Shown: piece by piece, positions 21,114-29,701 of the stretch | Layout of the letters: each line of letters starts with the position of its first letter | Numbering within the stretch: the stretch's first letter is position 1 | From: Streptomyces sp. NBC_00239 | GTDB taxonomy: Bacteria; Actinomycetota; Actinomycetes; Streptomycetales; Streptomycetaceae | Assembly: GCF_036194065.1 (NCBI RefSeq) | Contig: NZ_CP108095.1 | Span: 1,426,001-1,490,000, forward strand | DNA: 64,000 bases | Reading direction: 5' to 3' | Notes under the pieces: generated by a model | Told to the model about the DNA's origin: nothing | Databases searched by the model: none | Seen by the model: the letters and a program-made list of their open reading frames with translations, nothing else | Position numbers and translations under genes: made by a program

Positions 21114-22580
21114 GTGGTTGATACCGCCTCCGGAACCCAGCGGCGGACCGGGCTGATGCTCGCTCTCCTGGCGTTCGCCCAGTTCATCGTTGCCGTCGAC
21201 TACAACATCGTGTTCGTCGCGCTTCCTGAGATCGGCAGCGCGCTCGGCTTCACCGCCCAGTCGCTGCAGTGGGTGGTCAGCGCGTACGCCGTGGCGTTCG
21301 GCGGATTCCTGCTCTTCGGCGGCCGGCTGGTCGACCGCCTCGGCGGGCGCCGCCTGTTCATCGCCGGCCTCGTGATCTTCGGCCTCTCCTGCCTCCTCGG
21401 CGGTTTCGCCGAGAGCCCTGCCCTGCTGATCACGGCCCGCGCCATCCAGGGCTTCGGCGGCGCGCTGCTGACCCCCGCCACCCTCAACCTCATCTACACC
21501 CGGTTCGAGGAGGGCGCCCCGCGCAACAAGGCCCTCGCCGTCTGGGGCGCCTGCGGCAGCGGCGGCCTCGCGGCCGGCGCACTGCTCGGTGGTGTCCTCA
21601 CCGACGCGTGGGGCTGGGAGTGGGTCCTGTTCGTCCTGGTGCCGATGGCGCTGCTCGCGGCGGTGCTCTCCCCCGGCATCCTCTCGGCCGACGCCCCCGC
21701 CGCCGGTGACCAGGGCGGGTTCGACGCCGTGGGCGCCATCCTCGCCACCGCCGGTTCCTCGCTGCTCGTCCTCGGCCTCGTCAGCGGCCCGGAGGCCGGC
21801 TGGGGCTCCCTGCGCGGCGCCGGTGCGATCGTCGCGGGTGTCGTGATCCTGGCCGTCTTCGCCCTCGTCGAGACCAAGACCGCCAACCCGCTCGTCCCGA
21901 TGCGGCTGTTCGGCAACCGCAGCCTCGTCACCGCGATCCTGATCATCCTGGTGTTCCAGAGCGCCCTGGGCGGCGCGTACTACATCTTCACCATCTACGT
22001 GCAGGGCGTGCTCGGCTACGACGCCCTCCAGGCCGGTCTCGCCTTCATCCCGCTGACGATCATCTCCATGGCGGCCTCGCTGAAGCTGGCCGGCGCGCTC
22101 CTCGGCAAGTGGGGCCCGAAGGGCACCCTGTTCTTCGGCATGGCCGTCAACGGTGTCGGCATGATCGTGCTGGCCGTCGCGATGTCGACCAACGCCTCCT
22201 TCTGGGCGCTCGTCCCCGGCCTGATCGTGTGGGGCATCGGCGGCGGCGTCACCTTCCCGGCGATGTTCGCCTGCGCCGCCTCGGGTGTCGCCCCGCAGGA
22301 GGCCGGTATCGCCTCGGCCCTCGCCAGCACCGCGCAGCAGATCGGCGGCGCCGCCGGCCTCGCCGTGCTCGTGGCCATCGCCACCGCCGGCCTGAACGGC
22401 GACGCCGGTGCGGTGCAGAACGTGTCGGACGTCGCGGACGGCCTGCGGACCGCGATGTGGATCGGAGGCGCCGCCTCGGTCATCGGCGGTCTGCTCGCCT
22501 TCACCCTCAAGCCGGCCGGCGCCGCGGCACCCGAGACGGTCGCCGCCGGCCTGGCCGACGAGGTCCGCGTCAAGATCTGA
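21114..22580 (+). CDS. MFS drug exporter, DHA2 (14-TM) family
   Basis: A 488-residue integral membrane transporter of the major facilitator superfamily. It shows about 14 hydrophobic segments and the DHA2 signature near the first helix (VDYNIVFVALPEIG), motif A (GGRLVDRLGGRRLF) and motif C-like glycine-rich helix (GSGGLAAGALLGGVLTDAWGW). It should use the proton gradient to export a drug-like molecule, probably the cluster's own polyketide, giving self-resistance. The GTG start is preceded by AAGGAAG. It is divergently arranged with the TetR gene and followed 39 bp later by a perfect 15-bp hairpin, so it is probably transcribed alone. Confidence 0.94.
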   Translation: MVDTASGTQRRTGLMLALLAFAQFIVAVDYNIVFVALPEIGSALGFTAQSLQWVVSAYAVAFGGFLLFGGRLVDRLGGRRLFIAGLVIFGLSCLLGGFAESPALLITARAIQGFGGALLTPATLNLIYTRFEEGAPRNKALAVWGACGSGGLAAGALLGGVLTDAWGWEWVLFVLVPMALLAAVLSPGILSADAPAAGDQGGFDAVGAILATAGSSLLVLGLVSGPEAGWGSLRGAGAIVAGVVILAVFALVETKTANPLVPMRLFGNRSLVTAILIILVFQSALGGAYYIFTIYVQGVLGYDALQAGLAFIPLTIISMAASLKLAGALLGKWGPKGTLFFGMAVNGVGMIVLAVAMSTNASFWALVPGLIVWGIGGGVTFPAMFACAASGVAPQEAGIASALASTAQQIGGAAGLAVLVAIATAGLNGDAGAVQNVSDVADGLRTAMWIGGAASVIGGLLAFTLKPAGAAAPETVAAGLADEVRVKI

Positions 22581-22619
22581 CCCGGCCCCCGGGGTCCCGT
22601 CCGGCCCCCGCCCCCAGAC

Positions 22620-22659
22620 GGTTCATGACCGGTGTTACCCCCGGCACCGGTCATGAACC
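22620..22659. terminator. Perfect 15-bp inverted repeat after the exporter
   Basis: GGTTCATGACCGGTG (22620-22634) faces CACCGGTCATGAACC (22645-22659) across a 10-base loop. It follows the MFS stop by 39 bp and is strong enough to be a factor-independent terminator, although no T-run follows. The rest of the gap to the next start (22660-22804) is a C-rich low-complexity stretch with no recognisable gene. Confidence 0.8.
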
Positions 22660-22804
22660 CATTCCCCTGTCCGGCCCCGGTTCAACGGGCGCCGGCATCC
22701 GGGGTGCCGGCCTTCCGGCCCCGGCCCCTGCGCCCCCGCGTCCCCGACCGCCCGGCCCCCGCGGTCCGGCCCCGACCCGCGGCATCCGCCGACCTGGTGA
22801 ACTC

Positions 22805-23614
22805 ATGCCCCAGCCCCCCGCCCCCGACGACTCCTGGCTCCGCCGCCTCACCCCCGCCGCCCCGCAGCAGCCGGTGCGACTGGTCTGCTTCCCGCACGCG
22901 GGCGGCTCCGCCGGCTGGTTCCGCCCCCTCGCCCGGGCCCTGCCGCCCGGCATCGACGTCCTGGCCGTGCAGTACCCCGGACGCCAGGACCGCCGCCGGG
23001 AGCCCCTCATCACCTCAGTTCCCCGGCTGGCGGACGCCGCCTTCACCGCGCTGCGCCGCGAACTGGACGCTCCGTTCGCCTTCTTCGGGCACAGCCTGGG
23101 CGCCGTCGTCGCCTTCGAGGTGGCCCGCAGGTTCGAGCAGCTCACCCCCGCCGGCCCGACCCGGCTGTTCGCCTCCGCCCGCCGCGCGCCCTCCGTCGTC
23201 CGCGACGAGTCCGTCCACCTGCGCGACGACGAAGGCCTGGTGGCGGAGATGGTGCGCCTCGGCGGCACCGAGCGGGCCGTCCTCGACGACCCGGAGCTCC
23301 GGCAGCTGGTGCTGCCCGTCGTACGCGCCGACTACCGGGCGGTCGAGACCTACCGGGCGACCCCCGGGGCGCGGCTGACCTGCCCGGTGTCGGTGCTCGT
23401 CGGGGACGCCGACCCGGTCACCCCGGTCGCGGACGCCGTCCCCTGGAAGGCGCACAGCACCCGCGGCACCGACCTGCACGTCTTCCCCGGCGGCCACTTC
23501 TACCTGGAGCGGCACACCGCCGACGTGGCCTCGACGGTGGCGGCCGCCCTCGGCACCACCGCCGGCCCCGCGGCCCGCACCCGGGGGAACTCCCCCACCG
23601 GGGCGGCCCGGTGA
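22805..23614 (+). CDS. Type II (editing) thioesterase
   Basis: A 269-residue alpha/beta hydrolase of the discrete thioesterase family found in PKS and NRPS clusters. It removes wrongly loaded or decarboxylated acyl groups from carrier proteins. Features are the FPHAGGSAGWFRPLA oxyanion region, YPGRQDRR, the nucleophile motif GHSLGA (Ser97), the aspartate in VLVGDADPVTP and the catalytic His in FPGGHFYL. The ATG at 22805 was chosen because the family-typical sequence begins shortly after it; the ribosome site is weak. Its stop overlaps the next gene's GTG (GTGA), placing it in an operon with the metallophosphoesterase and the phosphopantetheinyl transferase, all three acting on carrier proteins. 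Confidence 0.95.
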   Translation: MPQPPAPDDSWLRRLTPAAPQQPVRLVCFPHAGGSAGWFRPLARALPPGIDVLAVQYPGRQDRRREPLITSVPRLADAAFTALRRELDAPFAFFGHSLGAVVAFEVARRFEQLTPAGPTRLFASARRAPSVVRDESVHLRDDEGLVAEMVRLGGTERAVLDDPELRQLVLPVVRADYRAVETYRATPGARLTCPVSVLVGDADPVTPVADAVPWKAHSTRGTDLHVFPGGHFYLERHTADVASTVAAALGTTAGPAARTRGNSPTGAAR

Positions 23615-24501
23615 GTGCCGGGCACGGCGCGCTGCTGGCCGTCAGCGACCTGCACATCGGCCACCGGGAGAACCGGGAGCTGGTCGAGGCGATGCGCCCC
23701 GGCTCCGACGAGGACTGGCTGATCGTCGCCGGCGACGTCAGCGAGACGTTCGCCGAGGTGGCCTGGGCCCTCGCCCTTCTGCGGGACCGCTTCCACACCG
23801 TGGTGTGGTCCCCCGGCAACCACGAGCTGTGGACCCACCCCGACGACCCGGTCCGCTCCCGCGGCGAGCAGCGCTACCGCGAACTCGTCGACATGTGCCG
23901 CACGTTGGGGGTCCACACCCCCGAGGACCCGTACCCGGTGTGGGAGCGGGAGGGCCGGCGGCTGGTCGTCGCGCCGCTGTTCGTCCTGTACGACTACTCG
24001 TTCCGCCCGGCCGGCACCCACACCCGCGCGGCCGCCCTCGCGCGGGCCGAGGAGGCGGGCGTGGTGTGCACGGACGAGTACCTTCTGCACCCCGACCCGT
24101 ATCCGAGCCGCGCCGCCTGGTGCCACGCCCGCACCTCCTACACCGAGGCCCGGCTCGCCGCCCTGGGCGGCGCGCCGACCGTGCTGGTCAACCACCATCC
24201 GCTGGTGCGCGAGCCCACCCGCGTCCTGCGGCACCCGGAGTTCGCCCTGTGGTGCGGCACCGAGCGCACCGCCGACTGGCACACCCGCTTCCACGCGGAG
24301 GCCGTCGTCTACGGCCATCTACACATCCCGCGCACCCTGTACGTCGACGGCGTGCCCTTCCAGGAGGTGTCGCTGGGCTATCCGCGGGAGTGGCGCGCCC
24401 GCCCGGGCCCGCCCGCAGGGCCGCAGCCCGTCCTGACCCGTCGTACGACGGCCCGGCCGGACGCGGCCGCGGGGGCGGCAGCCGGGGCGGAGGCGCGGTG
24501 A
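23611..24501 (+). CDS. Metallophosphoesterase, PptH-like (possible holo-carrier-protein hydrolase)
   Basis: A 296-residue calcineurin-type metallophosphoesterase. The metal-binding signature is complete: DLHIGH at the N-terminus, GDVSE, GNHEL, VNHHP and GHLHIPR. It starts with GTG overlapping the thioesterase stop, and its own stop overlaps the phosphopantetheinyl transferase start. In Mycobacterium tuberculosis the homologous arrangement is pptT next to pptH, where PptH is a metallophosphoesterase that removes 4'-phosphopantetheine from holo-carrier proteins, opposing PptT. By neighbourhood and family this gene is a good candidate for the same role here; a general phosphodiesterase function cannot be excluded. 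Confidence 0.85.
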   Translation: MSAGHGALLAVSDLHIGHRENRELVEAMRPGSDEDWLIVAGDVSETFAEVAWALALLRDRFHTVVWSPGNHELWTHPDDPVRSRGEQRYRELVDMCRTLGVHTPEDPYPVWEREGRRLVVAPLFVLYDYSFRPAGTHTRAAALARAEEAGVVCTDEYLLHPDPYPSRAAWCHARTSYTEARLAALGGAPTVLVNHHPLVREPTRVLRHPEFALWCGTERTADWHTRFHAEAVVYGHLHIPRTLYVDGVPFQEVSLGYPREWRARPGPPAGPQPVLTRRTTARPDAAAGAAAGAEAR

Positions 24502-25190
24502 TCGAGATGCTGGTGCCCTCTGCGGTCGCCACCGCCGAGGCGTACGGCGACCCGCCCGGCGCCTTCCTGCTGCCCGAGGAGCGCGTGCTGATGGCGCATT
24601 CGGTGGATCACCGGCGGCGCGAGTTCACGACCGTGCGGCACTGCGCCCGGCAGGCCATGCGCGAGCTGGGCGTCGACCGGCCGTGGCCGGTGCTGCCCGG
24701 TCCGGGCGGCGCCCCCCGGTGGCCGGATGGACTGGTCGGCAGCATGACGCACACGGCCGGGTTCCGGGCCGCCGCGGTGGCCCGGTCCGCCGACGTGCCG
24801 GCTCTCGGGATCGACGCGGAGCCGCACCGGCCGCTCGATCCGGACGTCCTGGAGGCGGTAGCGCTGCCGCGGGAACGGGAGATGCTGGCCGAGCTGGCTG
24901 TCTCGCATCCCGGGACCGCGTGGGACAGGGTCCTCTTCAGCGCCAAGGAGAGCGTGTACAAGGCCTGGTATCCGGCGGCCCGGCAGATGCTCGAATTCGA
25001 GGACGCCGTGGTGGAGATCGACCCGCGGCGGGCCCGGTTCGAAGCCCGGCTGCTGGTGCCGGCCCCGGTGGTGCGCGGGATCCGGCTCGAGCGGATGGCC
25101 GGCCTCTGGTGTGCGGATGCCGGCCTGGTGGTGACCGCCGTGGCGGTCACCACCAGGAACCGGCCCGTCGCACCGCCGGCACCCCCGTAG
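24498..25190 (+). CDS. 4'-Phosphopantetheinyl transferase (Sfp/EntD/PptT type)
   Basis: A 230-residue transferase that moves phosphopantetheine from CoA to the ACP serine, activating the PKS carrier domains. The diagnostic motifs are present: the GIDAE metal site near the middle and FSAKESVYKAWYP with the catalytic Glu and Lys. SMTHTAGF is the usual preceding motif. The GTG start overlaps the metallophosphoesterase stop (GTGA); a later in-frame ATG would lose only a few residues. Presence inside the cluster suggests dedicated activation of its ACPs, with the adjacent PptH-like enzyme as a possible counter-activity. It is convergent with the LAL regulator, with only 18 bp between the two genes and no clear hairpin. 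Confidence 0.95.
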   Translation: MIEMLVPSAVATAEAYGDPPGAFLLPEERVLMAHSVDHRRREFTTVRHCARQAMRELGVDRPWPVLPGPGGAPRWPDGLVGSMTHTAGFRAAAVARSADVPALGIDAEPHRPLDPDVLEAVALPREREMLAELAVSHPGTAWDRVLFSAKESVYKAWYPAARQMLEFEDAVVEIDPRRARFEARLLVPAPVVRGIRLERMAGLWCADAGLVVTAVAVTTRNRPVAPPAPP

Positions 25191-25208
25191 CCCGCGGCGC
25201 GACTGGTC

Positions 25209-28142
25209 TCAACAGGCGGTCGCGCGGGGTGTGTCGGGCCGCCCGGCGCCGTGCATGACCTCGACGAGGTCGGTACGCCGTTTGATGCCGAGTTTGCGGT
25301 AGATGCGGGTGAGGTGCTGCTCGACGGTGCTGACGGTCACGAACAGCTGGTTGGCGATCTGCCGGTTGCTGTGGCTCTCCACGGCGAGGTACACGACGCG
25401 CAGTTCGGCGTCGCTGAGGGTGCGCAGGCGGCCCTCGGTGCCGCCGGGCGCCGGCTCGGCGGGCGAGGCGCCCTGGTCGGTTCCGGTACTGCCGACGGCC
25501 GTGGGGCGCGCGGAGATCTGCACCCCGCACTCCTCGGCCATCAGGCGGGCCCGGCGCAGCATGAGGCGGCCCTTGCTGTACTGGCCCTGCTCCTGGAGCG
25601 CCCAGCCCAGGTCGTGCAGGACGAACGACAGCTCGACGGGCGCGTCGCAGTCCTCGAGCTGTTCGGCGGCCCGGCCCAGGAAGCGGAGCACGTCGCCGCC
25701 GGTGCTGCACGCGGCCAGGACGCGCAGTCCGCCCGCGGTCACCCGGGACGGCCGGGCGCCGCAGATCCGCAGTTCCTCGGTGACCAGGGCGCGGGCCCGG
25801 TCGAGGTCGCCGAGCCGGACGCAGGCCATCGCGGCGCCGGAACGCCAGGGTGCGACGGCCGGGTTGTCGGTGCCGCAGCGCGCGGCGATCTCCCCCATGG
25901 CGAGGAAGTCGTCGAGGGCGGCGGCCGCCTGCCCGTTGGCCATCGACTTGTGGCCGCGCGCCCGCAACAGGCGTATGGCCAGGGGCGTTTCGAAGGTGGC
26001 GGCCGGGAGGGCGGCCTGCGCCTCTTCGACGGCCTCGGACTCGTTTCCGGTGAGGGCGTTGGCCTGGAGGGCGGTGCTCAGCGGGAGGGCGAGGGCGATG
26101 CCCCAGTTCCGGGCGGGGAGCAGGGCCAAGGCTTCCTCGACCTGCTGCTCGGCCTGTCGCGGATGGCCCTTGCGCAGCAGGACCTCGGCCCGCACGCTGC
26201 GGAAGAGGGCCTCCCACAGCGGGGCGGACTGGCGGTCGGCCTCGGCGACGAGGCGGTCGGACCACTCGCGGGCCTCGCCCAGCCGTTCGGCGTACACGAG
26301 GGTGTGGACGGCGACGAGCAGCGCGGACAGGGTGTCGTCTGACAGGGCGTAGTTGCGCAGGGTTTCCTGCGCCTCGGCGACGGCGGCGGCGTCGGGCCCG
26401 GAGGTCATGTTGGCGCTGAGCATCGCGGCGGCCCGGCGTTTGGCCCCGAGTTCGGGCGAGACGCCCAGGGCCCATGCGTCGGCACCGCCCGACCGGTGGC
26501 CGGACACGTCGGCGGAGGCGTCGTCTTCGTGGCCGGACCTGCCGCCGGGCCAGCCCGGGTACAGGGCGCGCAGCCAGAGCCGGGAGGCGTCCAGGTGCGA
26601 GATGGTGAGCGGGTCTTCGGCGACCGGCTGCTCGTGTTCCTCGCGTTCGATGAGCCCGCCGGCCTCGTCGGGATGGCCGAACCACAGGTGTGCGTCGATG
26701 GCAGCGGTCACCCGGGGGCCGGACAGCAGGCCGGCACTCGCGTCGTCGGCGAGGGCGGGCACCCGGCGGTAGGCGGCGTACGGGCTGGAGCGCCAGGTGG
26801 CGCGGATGAGCATGGCCACGCTGGCGGCCCTGCGGCGGTCGTCGTCGTCGTGCTCGTGGGCCAGGCGCAGGCAGTCCAGCGCGAACTGGCCTTCGCCGTC
26901 GACCAGGGCCTGTTCGGCGGCCTCGTGCAGGACGGGGATGGCGCACTGGCTGTCGAGCCGGTCGGCGGCGAGCAGGTGGCGGGCGACGGTGACGACCGAA
27001 GAGCCGTTCTTGAACAGCTCGTTGGCGGTGTGGGTGTGCAGGGCGAAGCGCTCGCCGGCGGTCATGCCGCCGAGGAGGGCGGCGGCCGCCTGCGGGTGGC
27101 GCAGCAGGCCGCCGGAGAGGAGCCCGGTCTCCCGCAGCAGGTCGAGGACCTGGGCGGTGCGGTCGGTGTCGAGTCCGGCGAGCTTGGCCAGGACGTGGAC
27201 GGGTGGCGCCTCGTCGAGCATGGCGAGTCGGCGGGCGACCTGGCGGACTTCGGGTTCGTAGCGGTAGACGCAGCCGATCAGGGCCTTGCTGAAGCCGGCG
27301 CCGACGCGGAAGACGGGGCCGCGGGCGGTGACCGCGCTGCGGTTGTCCTCGATGAGGCCGCGCAGCAGCATCGGGTTGCCGCCGCTGACTTCGCAGGCTT
27401 CGGCGGCGAGGGCGCGGGCGACGGCGGAGCCGAGCTGTTCGGCCAGCATGTCCTCGACGCCCTGCCGTGAGAACAGCGGGAGCCGCAGGTGCCGGGCGAC
27501 GGGCTCGGCGGGGAGTTCCGCCTGGGAGAGGGTCGCGGGCCAGCGGGAGTGGAGCGATTCGTTGAGGACGACGAGGAGCCGGGCGGAGCGCAGCCGCCGT
27601 ACGACGAAGGACAGGCAGCGCAGCGAGGCGAGGTCGGCGAACTGGGCGTCGTCGATGCCGATGAACAGCGGGCCGGGGGTCCGTTCGACGAGGTCCAGCA
27701 GGGTCATGCACATGCCGTGGAAGGCGGCGGGTGCGACATCGTCGGCGAAGCCGTCGTCGAGGCCGCCGCGCGCCGGCGCGGCCTGGGCTTCGCGCACCCA
27801 GGAGGCGATGCGGTCGGCGAGGTCGGGGGCGATTCCGGCACCGTGCAGGAGGTGGGCCAGCAGCCCGAAGGGGACGGTCTGTTCCACTCGGGAGGCGGTG
27901 GCCATCAGGACGTGCGCGCCGGATTCCGCGACGCTTTCGGAGAGCGCGGTCAGCAGTTCCGTCTTTCCGCAGCCGACCGGACCTCCGACGATTCCGACCC
28001 GGCTGTTTCCGGCCAGGGATTCGTCGAAGAGTGCGTGGAGTACGGCTAATTGACCGGCGCGCTCGGGCACCGCGGGAGGATTGGTCCGCTGGCGGACCGA
28101 GCCGCCCTCGACTGTGATGGCATGCGTCGACACACTACCCAT
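25209..28142 (-). CDS. LAL-type LuxR-family regulator with TTA codon
   Basis: A 977-residue large ATP-binding regulator of the LuxR family, the type that commonly activates macrolide and polyene clusters. The N-terminal AAA/STAND ATPase has Walker A GPVGCGKT (54-61) and Walker B-like LFIGIDDAQ. A long helical repeat region follows, and the C-terminus carries a LuxR HTH (LSDAELRVVYLAVESHSN ... TVSTVEQHL ... KLGIKRRTDL). Leu32 is encoded by TTA, the rare leucine codon read by bldA tRNA in Streptomyces, and I found no other in-frame TTA in the recognised genes of this window. This implies developmental, translation-level control of the whole cluster. The start has GGGGGAG close upstream. It reads toward the PKS-side genes and is probably the pathway-specific activator. 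Confidence 0.95.
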   Translation of the reverse strand: MGSVSTHAITVEGGSVRQRTNPPAVPERAGQLAVLHALFDESLAGNSRVGIVGGPVGCGKTELLTALSESVAESGAHVLMATASRVEQTVPFGLLAHLLHGAGIAPDLADRIASWVREAQAAPARGGLDDGFADDVAPAAFHGMCMTLLDLVERTPGPLFIGIDDAQFADLASLRCLSFVVRRLRSARLLVVLNESLHSRWPATLSQAELPAEPVARHLRLPLFSRQGVEDMLAEQLGSAVARALAAEACEVSGGNPMLLRGLIEDNRSAVTARGPVFRVGAGFSKALIGCVYRYEPEVRQVARRLAMLDEAPPVHVLAKLAGLDTDRTAQVLDLLRETGLLSGGLLRHPQAAAALLGGMTAGERFALHTHTANELFKNGSSVVTVARHLLAADRLDSQCAIPVLHEAAEQALVDGEGQFALDCLRLAHEHDDDDRRRAASVAMLIRATWRSSPYAAYRRVPALADDASAGLLSGPRVTAAIDAHLWFGHPDEAGGLIEREEHEQPVAEDPLTISHLDASRLWLRALYPGWPGGRSGHEDDASADVSGHRSGGADAWALGVSPELGAKRRAAAMLSANMTSGPDAAAVAEAQETLRNYALSDDTLSALLVAVHTLVYAERLGEAREWSDRLVAEADRQSAPLWEALFRSVRAEVLLRKGHPRQAEQQVEEALALLPARNWGIALALPLSTALQANALTGNESEAVEEAQAALPAATFETPLAIRLLRARGHKSMANGQAAAALDDFLAMGEIAARCGTDNPAVAPWRSGAAMACVRLGDLDRARALVTEELRICGARPSRVTAGGLRVLAACSTGGDVLRFLGRAAEQLEDCDAPVELSFVLHDLGWALQEQGQYSKGRLMLRRARLMAEECGVQISARPTAVGSTGTDQGASPAEPAPGGTEGRLRTLSDAELRVVYLAVESHSNRQIANQLFVTVSTVEQHLTRIYRKLGIKRRTDLVEVMHGAGRPDTPRATAC
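28047..28049 (-). promoter_or_regulatory. TTA (bldA) codon in the LAL regulator
   Basis: On the minus strand the bases read TTA in frame as codon 32 (context GGT CAA TTA GCC). In Streptomyces this codon needs the bldA tRNA, which accumulates late, so regulator synthesis would be delayed until differentiation. The functional consequence is known from other clusters and is inferred here. Confidence 0.85.
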
Positions 28143-28520
28143 TCACTCCCCCTGGACTCCCGTACACGGGGACGGCCGTGGGACCGGCCCCCGATACACA
28201 AAATGCCGAATACTTCGTCATGTCAAAGAATTTCCTGAACCGCTGAGATGTACGGAGCGGCACACGGCGGCGGTTGCCGCGGCCGACTTCACGCCATCGG
28301 GATCGGGGCGGCGACAGGGGCTCCGGGAGCGGTCGGCTCACAGCCCCTGCCTCAACTGGCGTGTGAGCGAAGGACCTTCCACCATGCACACCAGTCGAGA
28401 CTGACTCGGCGAGGCTAACCGTGGACGCACATTCGAGTCAACTCATGTTGGACGCCTGACCTGTCGACTTAAACACCAGTTTGACGTTAAGATGACCGCC
28501 CGATGATGGAGGCGCGGCAC
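28143..28520. promoter_or_regulatory. Divergent control region between LAL regulator and XRE cassette
   Basis: This 378-bp gene-free stretch is more A+T-rich than its surroundings. Facing the LAL gene, TTGACA (complement of 28221-28226) stands 17 bp from TTTTGT (complement of 28198-28203), a possible promoter with a good -35 and a poor -10. Facing the XRE gene, TAAGAT lies near 28488 inside a symmetric segment: CTTAA (28468-28472) faces TTAAG (28487-28491), and AAAC-ACCA-GTTT lies between. This may be an autoregulatory operator. A short reading frame at 28081-28404 lacks protein-like composition and was not called. Confidence 0.4.
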
Positions 28521-28967
28521 ATGACCGACCCGGACTCCGGGCTCCCCGACAGCCTGGCCAGCAAGCTGAACCACCTGTTCACCAGCATGGTTCCGGCCGG
28601 CCGAGGCCCCTACACCACCGAAGAGGTCGCCCGCGCGATCACTTCGGCCGGCGTCCCCATTTCCGGCAGCTACATCTGGCTGCTCCGCAAGGGGCAGCGC
28701 GACAACCCCACGCTGCGCCACGTCGAGGGGCTGGCCAAGTTCTTCGGCGTACCCCCCGCCTACTTCTTCGACGACCAGGTGACCGACAAGGTCAACGGCG
28801 AGCTGTCGCTCCTGACGGCCCTGCGCGAGGCCCAGGTCCAGCGGGTCGCCCTGCGCACCGCCGGGCTGTCGCAGAAAAGCCTCAAATCCATCAGCGAAGT
28901 GATCGAGCGCGTCCGCGAACTCGAAGGGCTCTCGGAGGAACCGACGGAAACCGGTCGGCCAGATTGA
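28521..28967 (+). CDS. XRE-type helix-turn-helix regulator
   Basis: A 148-residue DNA-binding protein. Residues from about 10 to 80 form a Cro/C1-like HTH (YTTEEVARAITSAGVPISG ... YIWLLRKGQRDNPTLRHVEGLAKFFGVPPAYFF), similar in layout to actinobacterial EspR-like regulators. A second helical part (SLLTALREAQVQRVALR ... SLKSISEVIERVRELEGL) may dimerise. The ATG at 28521 was preferred to 28503 because GGAGG lies 8 bases upstream. It heads a cassette with an ImmA/IrrE-like peptidase, a membrane protein and a P450; in ImmA/IrrE systems the peptidase typically cleaves an XRE regulator, so this protein may be its substrate. Gap to the next gene about 115-150 bp. Confidence 0.88.
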   Translation: MTDPDSGLPDSLASKLNHLFTSMVPAGRGPYTTEEVARAITSAGVPISGSYIWLLRKGQRDNPTLRHVEGLAKFFGVPPAYFFDDQVTDKVNGELSLLTALREAQVQRVALRTAGLSQKSLKSISEVIERVRELEGLSEEPTETGRPD

Positions 28968-29081
28968 AATTCTGTGTTCAATTGCTTGACAAATCCAGGA
29001 GTGGCTCAAACCGAACTGGACGATGCGCGCACGCCATGATCAGATTCAGGTGAGGATCGCGGCGATCGTTCAGGGAGGGTC

Positions 29082-29123
29082 ATGAGCAACAACAGCACCA
29101 CATCCGTCCCCGCGACTCCGTGA
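29082..29123 (+). CDS. Possible 13-codon ORF coupled to the peptidase gene
   Basis: A short frame encoding MSNNSTTSVPATP with AGGGAGGG immediately upstream (spacing only about 2-3 bases). Its TGA overlaps the GTG start of the ImmA/IrrE-like gene as GTGA, the coupling pattern used throughout this window. It could be a translational leader or a small secreted or sensed peptide, but no conservation can be checked here. It could equally be chance. Confidence 0.35.
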   Translation: MSNNSTTSVPATP

Positions 29124-29701
29124 TCATTGTGCGTTGGCGATCAAAACCGGCCGTCCCCTCCCCGACCCCGCGGGGCACCCGCTGCGAGGAGCGGGTGCAC
29201 GCTCTCGGCCTCCCGCTCAACGAAGGCCTCACGATCGATGAACTCTGCGACCATGTGGGCCGCCTGAGGAAGCGTCCGGTCCGCGTGGTCTCCCTCGCAC
29301 TGCCGCCCGCCGGCCCGCACGGTCTGTGGGTCTCCACCGAGGCCAACGACTACATCTTCGTCGAGGAACGCCTCGTCCCGGTGCACCAGCAGCAGGTCGT
29401 CCTCCACGAGATCGGCCATGTCGTGTGCGACCACGACGCGTCGCCCGTCATGACCGAGCAGGCCTCCCGGCTCCTCCTGCCGTCCCTCGACCCCGACCTC
29501 GTCCTGCGCGTCATGGGCCGCGAACACACCGACTCCGCCGCGGAGATCGAGGCGGAGATGGTCGGGTCCCTGATCGGACGGCGCATCAGCAACTGGGCCG
29601 TGCAGCGCACCCTGGAGGTGCCGCCCGAGGCACGCGCCATCGCGGAGCGGCTCGCCGCACTCGAGGCCCCGGCCTCCCGGAGGAGCCCCGAACACCCATG
29701 A
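29120..29701 (+). CDS. ImmA/IrrE-like zinc metallopeptidase
   Basis: A 193-residue protein with the zinc motif HEIGHVVCDH (His96, Glu97, His100) preceded by HQQQVV, as in ImmA/IrrE-type peptidases that cut XRE-family repressors. The N-terminal part (LGLPLNEGLTIDELCDHVGRL) is a helical segment often found in actinobacterial members. A later acidic region (EIEAEMVGSLIGRR) would supply the third ligand. The GTG at 29120 is the first start, overlapping the short ORF upstream; a GTG at 29129 is nearly equivalent. Its stop overlaps the ATG of the membrane protein (ATGA). Role inferred: signal-dependent cleavage of the XRE regulator. Confidence 0.83.
   Translation: MIIVRWRSKPAVPSPTPRGTRCEERVHALGLPLNEGLTIDELCDHVGRLRKRPVRVVSLALPPAGPHGLWVSTEANDYIFVEERLVPVHQQQVVLHEIGHVVCDHDASPVMTEQASRLLLPSLDPDLVLRVMGREHTDSAAEIEAEMVGSLIGRRISNWAVQRTLEVPPEARAIAERLAALEAPASRRSPEHP

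Noticed and set aside
28081..28404. 107-residue plus-strand frame between LAL and XRE genes
   Set aside because: Overlaps the start of the LAL gene, has no ribosome site and no protein-like pattern; the region is better read as control DNA.
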